Origin: Cupriavidus sp.
GTDB taxonomy: Bacteria > Pseudomonadota > Gammaproteobacteria > Burkholderiales > Burkholderiaceae
Assembly: GCA_013362725.1 (NCBI GenBank)
Contig: JABFVP010000729.1
Location: forward strand, 1 to 19,945
DNA: 19,945 bases
Direction: 5' to 3'
Position 1 is the stretch's first letter; each line of letters begins with the position of its first letter. The notes under the pieces were generated by a model. That model was not told the origin of the DNA, searched no databases, and saw only the letters and a program-made list of their open reading frames with translations. Position numbers and translations under genes: made by a program. Shown in pieces: positions 1 through 7,892 of the stretch.

Positions 1-241
1 CCTGGCTCGGTTCAAAGCCGCGCACGCGGCACACGGAAAGATTGCCGCGCGCCACCACGGGCAGCAGCACGGTCGCTGCGGCCGGGCTGCGCGCGCCCTC
101 GGTAAAGGCGTCGCGCTCGGCGGTGTGGCGCGGCACGGCCGCGGCCAGGGCTTCGCCGTAAGCGCCGGCGTGGGCCGCCTGGCTCAAGCCGGCGGCGAGT
201 GCGGCAGCGGCAACGAGGGTCTGGGCAAGATTCCTATGCAT
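1..241 (-). CDS. Exported hypothetical protein, N-terminal fragment
   Basis: This partial reading frame runs off the left window edge; only the first 80 residues are visible. It starts MHRNLAQTLVAAAALAAG and continues to an AHAGAY segment. A short basic stretch, an Ala/Leu-rich hydrophobic core and an AHA-type cleavage site look like a Sec signal peptide cut near residue 25. The ATG is preceded by GGAGA about five bases upstream (roughly 246-251), which supports this start. The visible mature part (AAAVPRHTAERDAF, then LLPVVARGNLSVCRV) matches no family I recognise. It reads in the same direction as kup but is separated from it by about 450 bases and the kup terminator, so it is probably its own unit. 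The function is unknown, and the protein is probably periplasmic or surface-located. Confidence 0.6.
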   Translation of the reverse strand, partial: MHRNLAQTLVAAAALAAGLSQAAHAGAYGEALAAAVPRHTAERDAFTEGARSPAAATVLLPVVARGNLSVCRVRGFEPSQ

Positions 242-615
242 TGCAATCTCCAACTGCGGTAGCCGGCCGCAGGTCCGCCCCGGCAGGTCCGTCATGCGGG
301 CGATCGACGAGAAAACGGCGCGGCTGCACGGGATCGCCCGTGCCGTGCAAGCCATGGCCTGGCGCCGGCCGGCTGCCATCCCATCAGGGCAGCGGCGTGG
401 CGCCGGACTCCGGGGTTCCGGGGAGTGCTGGGGCAGTCTGGAGGCCGCCGCGCCGATGAGGGAACTGCCGCAAGGCGCGGGACTGAGACAAGCTGAGGGA
501 CGCATTGTCGGACGCGGACCGGCTCGCCGCATGAGGCCACGGTCCCGGATCGGGCTGCCGGCTGGCCGTTTTCCGGGACCTGTGCCCCGCCGCGGGGTCG
601 TGGGGTCAAAGCGCG
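242..615. other. Intergenic region without a recognisable gene
   Basis: This stretch lies between the kup terminator and the exported hypothetical protein. It should contain the promoter of the latter, but I see no convincing -35/-10 pair. The only small repeat noticed is a direct repeat of CAGGTCCG at 270-277 and 284-291. The open frames here have no ribosome-binding site or recognisable protein and run on as antisense into kup. Confidence 0.5.
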
Positions 616-665
616 GCCAAAAAGAAAAGCCCCCGGGGCGCCTGGCGGCGCAGGGCCCGGGGGCT
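616..665 (-). terminator. Intrinsic terminator of kup
   Basis: A perfect 10-bp inverted repeat, AGCCCCCGGG (628-637) and CCCGGGGGCT (656-665), has an 18-nt loop. On the minus strand it is followed directly by a T-rich tract, the complement of AAAAAGAAAA at 619-628. It lies about 35 bases beyond the kup stop codon in the right orientation for a Rho-independent terminator. Confidence 0.85.
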
Positions 666-698
666 GGCGGAGAGGGCGGCGGTGCGGCCCGCGCGCGC

Positions 699-2597
699 TC
701 AGATCTCGACCTTGGTGCCCAGTTCGACGACCCGGTTGGCCGGGATCTGGAAGAAGTCCGACGGCTTGGCGCCGTTCTGGTGCATCCACGCGAACAGGCT
801 TTCGCGCCACATCGGCATGCCCGGCAGCTTGGACGGGATCACCGATTCGCGGGCGATGAAGAACGAGGTCTCCATCAGCTCGAAATGCATGTCCAGCTTG
901 CGATCGGCGAGGTCCAGCACCTTCTGCACGTCCGGCGTTTCCTTGAAGCCGTACTCGGACTTCAGGATGAACACGCCGCCGCCCAGGTCCTTGCAGCTCA
1001 GGCGCTGGTCATCATCGACGTACGGCACGTCGCGCGTGATGAAGTTAAGGAATACCACGCGCTCATGCAGCACGCGGTTGTGCTTCAGGTTGTGCAGCAG
1101 CGAAACCGGCACCGAGTCAGTGTTGCCGGTCAGGAACACCGCGGTGCCCTCGACCCGGTGCGGCGGATGCGCCAGCAGGCCGGCGATGAAGGGCTCGAGC
1201 GGGATGCCGTCTTCCAGGCTGCGCGCGCGCAGCAGCTTGCGCCCGCTGTACCACGTCATCAGCAGGAAGAACGCGCTGCTGCCCAGCAGCAGCGGGAACC
1301 AGCCGCCCTCGGCGACCTTGAGCAGGTTGGCGGCGAAGAACGACAGGTCGACCACTAGGAAGGCCGCGCCCAGCATCGCGACCAGCGCCGGATTCCATTT
1401 CCAGACATTGCGCATGCACACCGTCGCGAGGATGGTGGTGATGACCATGGTGGTGGTCACCGCGATGCCATAGGCAGCCGCCAGGTTCTCGGACTTCTTG
1501 AACGAGATCACCACGCCGAACACCAGCGCCAGCAGCATCCAGTTGACCACCGGCAGGTAGATCTGGCCAATCTCCGCGGCCGAGGTGTAGCGCACCCGCA
1601 TGCGCGGCAGGAAGCCGAGCTGGATTGCCTGGCTGGTCAGCGAATACGCACCCGAAATCACCGCCTGCGAGGCGATCACGGTGGCACAGGTGGCGAGCAG
1701 CACCATCGGGATCAGAAGCAGCTCCGGCACCATCAGGTAGAACGGGTTCTCGGCGCCGGCCGGATTGTTCAGCAGCATCGCGCCCTGGCCGAAGTAGTTC
1801 AGCATCAGGCACGGCATCACCAGGATGAACCAGCCGATGCGGATCGGGCGCGCGCCGAAGTGGCCCATGTCGACATACAGCGCCTCGGCCCCGGTCAGCA
1901 CCAGGAACACCGAGCCCAGCACGATGAACGCCTGCAGCGCGTGCTCGAGCAGGAAGGAAATGCCGTAGTAGGGATTCACCGCCTTCAGGATCTCCGGCGC
2001 CTGCACCAAGTTGTAGACGCCCAGTGCGCCCAGCGCCAGGAACCACGCCGTCATCACCGGCCCGAACAGCTTGCCCACCGCCGCGGTGCCGTGGCGCTGG
2101 ATCAGAAACAGCCCCGCCAGGATCACCAGCGTGATCGGTATCACGAATTGCGCCAGCTGCGGCGCGGCGATCTCCAGCCCCTCCACCGCCGACAGCACCG
2201 AGATCGCCGGCGTGATCACCGCGTCGCCGTAGAACATGCAGGCGCCGAAAATGCCCAGCATCATCAGCAGCTTCGCCTTGCCGGAGCGCGGCGCCACGCT
2301 GCGCAGCACCAGCGCCATCAGCGCCAGCACGCCGCCTTCGCCGTCGTTGTCGGCCCGCATCACGAACACCACGTATTTGATCGAGACCACGATGATCATG
2401 GCCCAGAACAGCATGGAGATCACGCCCAGCACGGCATCCGTGCTGAAGGCGATGCCGTGCTCCTTGCTGAAGCATTCCTTGAGGGCGTAGAGCGGGCTGG
2501 TGCCGATGTCGCCGAAGACGACGCCTACCGCGCCGAGCACCAGCGCGCGCGTGCTGGGACTCTCGACAAAATAATGGCTGGTTGTGGCTTGGGTCAT
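699..2597 (-). CDS. kup: Kup potassium uptake protein
   Basis: This 632-residue inner-membrane protein belongs to the KUP/HAK/KT family of K+/H+ symporters. The family signature GDIGTSPLYALK is at residues 29-40 and marks the first membrane helix. About a dozen hydrophobic segments follow up to around residue 450, for example FYGDAVITPAISVLSAVEG and the Gly/Ala-rich helices after it. A hydrophilic C-terminal domain of about 170 residues faces the cytoplasm. The length is normal for the family (about 620-650). The start chosen is ATG at 2597, giving MTQATTSHYF; no strong Shine-Dalgarno sequence precedes it. A terminator follows the gene, and a 319-base gap separates it from livF upstream, so it is probably transcribed alone. 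The sequence gives no link to the catabolic genes next door. Confidence 0.97.
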   Translation of the reverse strand: MTQATTSHYFVESPSTRALVLGAVGVVFGDIGTSPLYALKECFSKEHGIAFSTDAVLGVISMLFWAMIIVVSIKYVVFVMRADNDGEGGVLALMALVLRSVAPRSGKAKLLMMLGIFGACMFYGDAVITPAISVLSAVEGLEIAAPQLAQFVIPITLVILAGLFLIQRHGTAAVGKLFGPVMTAWFLALGALGVYNLVQAPEILKAVNPYYGISFLLEHALQAFIVLGSVFLVLTGAEALYVDMGHFGARPIRIGWFILVMPCLMLNYFGQGAMLLNNPAGAENPFYLMVPELLLIPMVLLATCATVIASQAVISGAYSLTSQAIQLGFLPRMRVRYTSAAEIGQIYLPVVNWMLLALVFGVVISFKKSENLAAAYGIAVTTTMVITTILATVCMRNVWKWNPALVAMLGAAFLVVDLSFFAANLLKVAEGGWFPLLLGSSAFFLLMTWYSGRKLLRARSLEDGIPLEPFIAGLLAHPPHRVEGTAVFLTGNTDSVPVSLLHNLKHNRVLHERVVFLNFITRDVPYVDDDQRLSCKDLGGGVFILKSEYGFKETPDVQKVLDLADRKLDMHFELMETSFFIARESVIPSKLPGMPMWRESLFAWMHQNGAKPSDFFQIPANRVVELGTKVEI

Positions 2598-2916
2598 GAA
2601 GTTGGGTCTGCCCGACCGAACGCCGGCAGGTTTGTTGGCTCTGCAGCGGGCCGGTCAGATCCGGCGCAACAGCTTGCTGCGAATCCGGGGCCGGTGCTGG
2701 GTGCGGTTCTTATTGCATTGCACAAACGCGCGCAATTCTAGTGGAACTGTCGACTATCGACCACTGCGGCAAACAGGGATGCCGCTTTCGTGACTTCGGA
2801 AGAATGGGAGGGAAGTGGCGGATGGTCAAGCCCCGCGAGAGCAAAACAGCGATACCTTGCGCCCGCAAGTGCCGTTGCGGCCGGGCAACAATAGTGCGTT
2901 ATAAGCCGCTCTCTAC
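2598..2916. other. Intergenic region between livF and kup
   Basis: No gene is supported in these 319 bases. Read on the minus strand, it holds the end of the liv transcript and the kup promoter. A small hairpin, CTTGCG-CC-CGCAAG (2856-2869), is followed on the minus strand by a weak T-rich patch and could be a poor terminator for livF. A TAGAAT hexamer (minus strand, 2740-2735) is a possible kup -10 box about 140 bases before the start codon, but it has no good -35 partner. Confidence 0.4.
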
Positions 2917-3657
2917 TCAGACGCCGAGGTACCGGTCCAGCGCTTCGGGCTTGCCAGCCAGGTCCGAGGCGGGGCCGGACAGCACGACCCGGCCTTTTTC
3001 CAGCACCACGGCTCGGTCCGCGTGCGCCAGCACCGAGCGGAAGTTGCGGTCGACCACCACCGACGCGATGCCGGTGCCGCGCACCGTGGCGATCACCGCC
3101 CAGATCTCGCGGACGATGCGCGGCGCCAGTCCTTCGGTGGCCTCGTCCAGCACCAGGCAATCCGGATTCGTCATCAGCGCGCGGCCGATCGACAGCATCT
3201 GCTGCTCGCCGCCGGACAGTTGCTGGCCGCCATGGGACAGGCGTTCCTTCAGGCGCGGGAACAGGTCGAGCACGCGCGCCTCGTCCCAGTCGCTGCGGCC
3301 ATGGCAGCCCTTGCGTGCCGCCATCAGCAGGTTCTCGCGTACCGACAGGCTGGGGACGATGCCGCGCCCTTCGGGGACGTAGGCCACGCCGAGGCGTGCC
3401 ACCTCGAACGGCTGCGCGCGCGAGACGTCGCGGCCGGCCACGCGGATGCGGCCCTGACGCTGGCGCACATGGCCCAGCAGCGTGCGCAACAGCGTGCTCT
3501 TGCCCATGCCGTTGCGCCCCAGCAGCCCGACCGTCTCGCCCGCGCCGACGGTGAAGTCGATATCGCGCAGCACGTGGCTGGAGCCGTACCAGGCGTTGAT
3601 GCCGGTGGCCTCGATCATCGGCGTGGCGGGGGCCGGTGCGGGGTTCTGCTGGTTCAT
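2917..3657 (-). CDS. livF: ABC transporter ATP-binding protein, LivF type
   Basis: This 246-residue ATPase is the second nucleotide-binding subunit of a branched-chain-amino-acid-type (HAAT) importer. It shows Walker A GRNGMGKST (47-55), the LivF-typical VAYVPEGRGI Q-loop region (91-100), the ABC signature LSGGEQQ (147-153) and Walker B CLVLDEATEGLAP (167-179). Its ATG overlaps the livG stop codon in an ATGA, so the two are translationally coupled. In box clusters such a transporter is thought to import benzoate or related aromatic acids rather than amino acids; that substrate is inferred from context. One oddity is the switch (H-loop) position, where LivF proteins usually read VEQN but this one reads VVVDRN (200-205). 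It is the last gene of the operon. Confidence 0.95.
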   Translation of the reverse strand: MNQQNPAPAPATPMIEATGINAWYGSSHVLRDIDFTVGAGETVGLLGRNGMGKSTLLRTLLGHVRQRQGRIRVAGRDVSRAQPFEVARLGVAYVPEGRGIVPSLSVRENLLMAARKGCHGRSDWDEARVLDLFPRLKERLSHGGQQLSGGEQQMLSIGRALMTNPDCLVLDEATEGLAPRIVREIWAVIATVRGTGIASVVVDRNFRSVLAHADRAVVLEKGRVVLSGPASDLAGKPEALDRYLGV

Positions 3658-4424
3658 GCGGCCTCGTCCTCTTCCTCGCCCAGGTAGGCGACCTGGACTT
3701 CATGGTTGGTGCGGATCGCCTCGGGGCTGCCGGTGGCGATCACGGCGCCGTTGACCATCACGGTGATGCGGTCGGCGACCGAGAACACCGCGTCCATGTC
3801 GTGCTCCACCAGCAGGATGGCGTGGCCTTCGCGCAGCCCGCGCAGCAGCGCCAGCATCCGTGCCGACTCTTCCGCGCCCATGCCGGCCAGCGGCTCGTCG
3901 AGCAGCAGCGCGACCGGCTGCGTGGCCAGGCACATCGCCACCTCCAGCTGGCGCTTCTGCCCGTGCGCAAGATCGCTGGCGCGCCGGTCAGCCAGGTGTT
4001 CGAGCCCGGCGCGCTCCATGGCCTCGTCGGCGAGCGTCGCGGCGGTGCGGCAGCCCTGGGCGCTTTCCCATAGCCGCCAGGCGCGCTGCGCGCGCGACTG
4101 CGCCGCCAGCCGGCAGTTCTCGCGCACCGTCAGCGGCAGGAAGATGTTATTGCGCTGGTAGCTGCGCCCCACCCCATGGCGTGCCAGGCGCGGCTGCGAC
4201 CAGCCGGTCACGTCCTCGCCCTTCAGGCGCAGCCGCCCGGACGACACCGGCAATTCGCCGGACAGCATATTGATCAGGGTCGACTTGCCCGCGCCATTGG
4301 TCCCGATCACGGCGTGGATCTCATGCAATGCCAGCGTCAGGTCGACTCCGGCGACGGCGGTCAGGCCGCCGAAGCGCCGCGTCAGCTGCTGCGCCTCGAG
4401 GACGGGGGTGGCGTGCGCGTTCAT
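3654..4424 (-). CDS. livG: ABC transporter ATP-binding protein, LivG type
   Basis: This 256-residue ATPase is the first nucleotide-binding subunit of the HAAT importer. It shows Walker A GTNGAGKST (41-49), a signature motif in the variant form LAHGQKRQLE (152-161), Walker B VALLLDEP (171-178) and a normal switch histidine in LLVEHDM (H208). The LivG/BraF-type C-terminal extension ends in an acidic tail, GEEEDEAA. The open frame extends upstream into livM, but the start is the ATG at 4424 (MNAHATPVLE), which overlaps the livM stop in an ATGA; this gives the usual family length. It pairs with LivF to power LivH/LivM in the inner membrane. The substrate is probably an aromatic acid, judged only from the neighbouring benzoate genes. 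Confidence 0.95.
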   Translation of the reverse strand: MNAHATPVLEAQQLTRRFGGLTAVAGVDLTLALHEIHAVIGTNGAGKSTLINMLSGELPVSSGRLRLKGEDVTGWSQPRLARHGVGRSYQRNNIFLPLTVRENCRLAAQSRAQRAWRLWESAQGCRTAATLADEAMERAGLEHLADRRASDLAHGQKRQLEVAMCLATQPVALLLDEPLAGMGAEESARMLALLRGLREGHAILLVEHDMDAVFSVADRITVMVNGAVIATGSPEAIRTNHEVQVAYLGEEEDEAA

Positions 4425-5497
4425 GCGGCCTCCGTATGGCTGCGCGGCTCCGCAGGGGCTTCGCCGGTGCCGGAGCCGGCATCGCCATTGCGCCGGCGGC
4501 GCCCGTGCCGCAGCACCGACGGCAGGCTGACCAGCCCGCGCGGCAACAGCGCCACCGCGACAATGATGAAGCCGCCCATCAGCAGCTGCCAGTGCTTGGT
4601 CAGCGTACTGAACCACTCGGCCAGCAGCACGAACGAGAACGCGCCCAGCACCGCGCCGGCCAGGCTGCCGACGCCGCCCAGGATCACCATCAGCATGGCG
4701 TTGCCCGACTGGTGCCACGACGCGATCTCCGGATTGACGAAGCCGAACTGGATCGCATAGAGAAACCCGGCCAGCCCCGCCAGCAGGCCGCCCCCAACAA
4801 AGGCGCCAAGCTGGTAGCGGTAGGTGGCATAGCCGGCCGCGCGCATGCGCTGCTCGTTGTGGCGGATGCCGACCAGCGCGTGGCCGAAGCGCGAGCGCAG
4901 CACCAGCATCAGCACCGCCACGGTCGCCACCAGCCCCAGCCACACCAGCCAGTAGAAATGCATCGGGTCGTTCACCGTCAGCAGGCGCTCGCCGGGCACG
5001 GGAAACTCCGGCCGGAAGTAGATATAGGTGCCGTCGCTGCCGCCCGCGACCTTGGTGTCGTGGAACACGAAATACACCATCTGCGCGAACGCCAGCGTCA
5101 CCATGATGAAATACACCCCGCGCGTGCGCAGCACCAGCGCGCCCACCACCAGCGCCAGCGCGGCCGATGCCGCGAGCGCGCCGGCCAGCAGCACCCAGCC
5201 GTTGCCCGGTCCGCCCTGCGGCGCCAGCATGGCGGTGGCATAGGCCGCCATGGCGAAGTAGGCGGCATGGCCCAGGCTGACCAGCCCGGTGTAGCCGATC
5301 AGCAGCTGCAGCGACAGCGCGAAGATCGCCATGATCATCACCTTGCTGAGCAGCTCGATATAGAACTTGTGGCTGTCCGCGGTCAGCAGCAGCGGCAGCG
5401 CGGCCAGCACCGCAAAGGCCACCAGCCAGCCCAGCGCGGTGGCCAGCGTGGCGTTGCGCGCGGCGTGCCCGCGCGTCGGCAATGTCGTCGGATTCAT
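4421..5497 (-). CDS. livM: ABC transporter permease, LivM type
   Basis: This 358-residue inner-membrane permease belongs to the LivM/BraE family. The LivM landmark GLVSLGHAAYFAMAAY is at residues 71-86, preceded by a hydrophobic N-terminal helix (LGWLVAFAVLAALPLLL) and followed by several more membrane segments. The C-terminal region GVLGAFSFVLLAEWF and the GGFIIVAVALLPRGLV segment are also typical. The end is a hydrophilic tail (RHGRRRRNGDAGSGTGEAP) that is longer than in many LivM proteins. Only one base separates the livH stop from its ATG, and its own stop overlaps the livG start, so it is tightly coupled in the operon. It forms the translocation channel with LivH. Confidence 0.95.
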   Translation of the reverse strand: MNPTTLPTRGHAARNATLATALGWLVAFAVLAALPLLLTADSHKFYIELLSKVMIMAIFALSLQLLIGYTGLVSLGHAAYFAMAAYATAMLAPQGGPGNGWVLLAGALAASAALALVVGALVLRTRGVYFIMVTLAFAQMVYFVFHDTKVAGGSDGTYIYFRPEFPVPGERLLTVNDPMHFYWLVWLGLVATVAVLMLVLRSRFGHALVGIRHNEQRMRAAGYATYRYQLGAFVGGGLLAGLAGFLYAIQFGFVNPEIASWHQSGNAMLMVILGGVGSLAGAVLGAFSFVLLAEWFSTLTKHWQLLMGGFIIVAVALLPRGLVSLPSVLRHGRRRRNGDAGSGTGEAPAEPRSHTEAA

Positions 5498-5498
5498 G

Positions 5499-6365
5499 TC
5501 ATCCCGCCTTGAACAGCCCCTGCGGCTTCCACAGCAGGATCACCGCCATCAGCAGGTAGATCAGCACGCCGGCCGCCTCCTGCCAGAACACCTTGCCGAA
5601 GGTATCGACAAAGCCCAGCAACAGCGACGCCACCAGCGCGCCCTTGACCGAGCCGATGCCGCCGATCACCACCACCACGAAACAGACGATCAGCACCTGC
5701 GCGCCCATGCCGGGATAGACCGACGACACCGGCGCGGCGATCATGCCGGCCAGCACCGCCAGCGCCACGCCCAGCGCAAACACGAAGCGGTACAGCACGG
5801 TGATATTGATGCCGAGCGACTGCACCATCTCGCGATTGGTCGCGCCGGCGCGGATCATCATGCCCAGGCGCGTGCGCCGGATCACGTAGTACATCGCCAG
5901 CGCCACCACCAGGCAGATGGCGGAAATGAACAGGCGGTACACCGGGTACGTCATGTCGTTGCCGATCGGCAGCGCGCCGTCGAGCAGCGCCGGCACCTGC
6001 ACGCCGTGCACGTCGTCGCCGACCAGGATGCTGCGCAGCTCCTCGAACACCAGGATCAGGCCATAGGTCATCAGCACCTGCTGCAGGTGGTCGCGCTCGT
6101 ACAGGTAGCTGAAGAAGGCCCACTCCAGCACATAGCCGAACGCCACCGCCAGCACGATTCCCAGCGGAATGGCGATGAACAGGTTGCCGGTCAGTCCCGC
6201 CAGCGTGAACGCCAGGTAGGCGCCCAGCATGTAGAAGCTGCCGTGCGCCAGGTTGATCACGCCCATGATGCCGAAGATCAGCGTCAGGCCGCTGGCGACC
6301 AGGAACAGCAGCAGGCCGTACTGGACGCTGTTCAGGCACTGGATGAGGAAGGAGACGATGTCCAT
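5499..6365 (-). CDS. livH: ABC transporter permease, LivH type
   Basis: This 288-residue inner-membrane permease belongs to the LivH/BraD family. It has the landmark GVINLAHGSFYMLGAY near residues 35-50, and hydrophobic segments spread through the whole length, ending VILLWKPQGLFKAG. I chose the ATG at 6365 (MDIVSFLIQC) because LivH proteins usually begin there. The frame also allows a TTG start three codons upstream (6374). Neither start has a good Shine-Dalgarno sequence. The gene follows livK after a 200-base gap that contains a pair of REP-like repeats, an unusually long break for this operon. Confidence 0.94.
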   Translation of the reverse strand: MDIVSFLIQCLNSVQYGLLLFLVASGLTLIFGIMGVINLAHGSFYMLGAYLAFTLAGLTGNLFIAIPLGIVLAVAFGYVLEWAFFSYLYERDHLQQVLMTYGLILVFEELRSILVGDDVHGVQVPALLDGALPIGNDMTYPVYRLFISAICLVVALAMYYVIRRTRLGMMIRAGATNREMVQSLGINITVLYRFVFALGVALAVLAGMIAAPVSSVYPGMGAQVLIVCFVVVVIGGIGSVKGALVASLLLGFVDTFGKVFWQEAAGVLIYLLMAVILLWKPQGLFKAG

Positions 6366-6417
6366 GCGGGGCAATACATCAAGGAATCGATAGCGCCACG
6401 CATGCTGGTGGCAAGCT

Positions 6418-6457
6418 CCCCTCTCCCGCTAGCGGGAGAGGGGTTGGGGGAGAGGGC
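6418..6457 (+). repeat. REP-like palindromic element, copy 1
   Basis: A perfect 26-bp palindrome, CCCCTCTCCCGCT/AGCGGGAGAGGGG (6418-6443), is followed by the tail TTGGGGGAGAGGGC (6444-6457). Copy 2, about 60 bases away, has the same palindrome arms and a matching tail in opposite orientation. In outline these resemble the short palindromic repeats scattered between genes in many proteobacteria. In RNA each would fold into a very stable hairpin. Confidence 0.75.
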
Positions 6458-6501
6458 CGGCGCTCGCTGTGCGAGAAGTCCTTCACGCCGTGGAGACTCC
6501 T

Positions 6502-6540
6502 GCCCGCGCCCCCGCCCCTCTCCCGCAGGCGGGAGAGGGG
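6502..6540 (-). repeat. REP-like palindromic element, copy 2 (inverted)
   Basis: The palindrome CCCCTCTCCCGC-AG-GCGGGAGAGGGG (6515-6540) has 12-bp perfect arms. Its tail, read on the minus strand, is CGGGGGCGCGGGC, which aligns with the tail of copy 1 as GGGGG-M-G-M-GGGC. The two copies form an inverted pair between livK and livH. On the transcript the hairpin lies about 25 bases after the livK stop and could block 3'-to-5' RNA decay or reduce read-through. Confidence 0.75.
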
Positions 6541-6565
6541 AGCAAACACGCAGGAATGGAGCGTC

Positions 6566-7771
6566 CTACAGCCTGCACCCGCGCGCCGGATCGGCCAGCG
6601 CCTTCACCGCCACGGAACTGACCTTGTTCTCGCGCCCGTCCACCTTGCGCAGGTAGAAGTCCTGCACCGGGTTGTGCGCCTTGGACAGCGTGAAGGTCCC
6701 GCGCGGGCTGTCGATGCGGGCGCCGCCCATGGCCTTGTACAGGTCGGCCTTGCGCGTCATGTCGCCCTTCACCGCGGTGGCGCCGGCCGCCAGCAGCTGC
6801 GCGGCATCGTAGCCCTGCACCGCGTACACGTCGGGCTGCAGCTTGAAGGTCTTGGCGTAGTCCAGGCGGAAATTCTTGTCGCGCGCGTTGCTCAGGCCGT
6901 CGGCGTAATGCAGCGTGGTTTCCAGCCCCTGGGCGGCGTTGCCCTGCGCCTCGAGCGTGCCGTCGGTCAGGAAACCCGAGCCATACAGCGGGATCTTGTC
7001 CTTCAGCCCCGCCGCGGCCCAGTCCTTGACGAACTTGACCGCGCCGCCGCCGGCAAAGAACACGAACACGGCATCGGGCTTGAGCGATGCCACTTCGGTG
7101 ATCAGCGCCTGGAATTCGACATTGGGGAACGGCAGGCTCAGTTCCTTCACCACCTTGCCGCCCTTGGCCTCGAACGCTTCCTTGAAGCCCTTGACCGACT
7201 GCTCGCCGGCGGCGTACTTCCAGGTCAACGTCACCACCTTCTTCAGGCCGCGCTCGCCCAGCACCTGGCCCATGGCATAGCCCGGCTGCCAGTTCGAGAA
7301 AGAAGTGCGAAAGATGTTGGGCCCGCACAGCGGCCCGGTGGCCTCGTCGACGCCGGCGTTGGGAATGATCAGCAGCGTGTTGTTTTCCTTGGCCACCTTG
7401 ACGATGCCCATCTGCACGCCCGAATGCACCGTGCCGACCACCACGTCGACCTGGTCGCGCTTGACCAGCTTGGTGGCATTCTCCGGCGCCTTGGCCGGGT
7501 CGGACTCGTCGTCGACCTTGAAGTACTCGATGTCGCGGCCGCCCAGCTTGCCGCCCTGCTGCTGCACGTACATGCGGAAGCCATTCTCGATGGCGTTGCC
7601 CAGCGCGGCATAGGTGCCGGTGTACGGCAGCATGAAGCCTACCTTGATCTTGCCGCCGGCGGGGGCGCCGGCCGCGGGGGCTGCGGGCTGCGCGGAAGCG
7701 CCGGCCATGGCAAAGACGGTGGCGACGGCAAGGCAGGCAGGCGCAAGCCTGCGCGATGGGAAGCGACGCAT
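6566..7771 (-). CDS. livK: Periplasmic substrate-binding protein, LivK type
   Basis: This 401-residue type I periplasmic binding protein (Peripla_BP_6, Leu/Ile/Val-binding-like) serves the LivHMGF importer. Residues 1-27 form a Sec signal peptide (basic RRFPSRR, hydrophobic core, cut after AGASA). A Pro/Ala/Gly linker follows, then KIKVGFMLPYTGTYAALG, the usual first strand and ligand loop of the family. The start has a clear AGGAG seven bases upstream. Homologues in aromatic-degradation clusters bind benzoate-type or other aromatic acids; binding here is inferred from context. It lies 121 bases after the hydrolase gene and before the REP pair. That position could give it more transcript than the membrane subunits, which would suit a binding protein. 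Confidence 0.95.
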   Translation of the reverse strand: MRRFPSRRLAPACLAVATVFAMAGASAQPAAPAAGAPAGGKIKVGFMLPYTGTYAALGNAIENGFRMYVQQQGGKLGGRDIEYFKVDDESDPAKAPENATKLVKRDQVDVVVGTVHSGVQMGIVKVAKENNTLLIIPNAGVDEATGPLCGPNIFRTSFSNWQPGYAMGQVLGERGLKKVVTLTWKYAAGEQSVKGFKEAFEAKGGKVVKELSLPFPNVEFQALITEVASLKPDAVFVFFAGGGAVKFVKDWAAAGLKDKIPLYGSGFLTDGTLEAQGNAAQGLETTLHYADGLSNARDKNFRLDYAKTFKLQPDVYAVQGYDAAQLLAAGATAVKGDMTRKADLYKAMGGARIDSPRGTFTLSKAHNPVQDFYLRKVDGRENKVSSVAVKALADPARGCRL

Positions 7772-7892
7772 GGTGTCTCCTGGTGGTCAAGCCGGTTGGC
7801 TCGCTGGACCGTTGCCGGTCACCCCTGCCCTTGCCACGGGCCGCCGGCGCCTCTGGCACCGGGAACCCCTGCGCAATCGGCGGGAAGCCGAA

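Noticed and set aside
294..1358. Plus-strand open frame crossing the gap and antisense to kup
   Set aside because: It has no ribosome-binding site and no recognisable domain, and most of it is the complement of kup.
2885..2898. Operator-like GCAACAATAGTGCG after livF
   Set aside because: It matches TGCA-CTATAG-TGCA at only 9 of 14 positions and keeps only part of one half-site; it lies at the end of the operon, not at a promoter.
6366..6374. TTG codon as the livH start
   Set aside because: It is in frame three codons upstream but has no ribosome-binding site, and the ATG at 6365 matches the usual LivH beginning.
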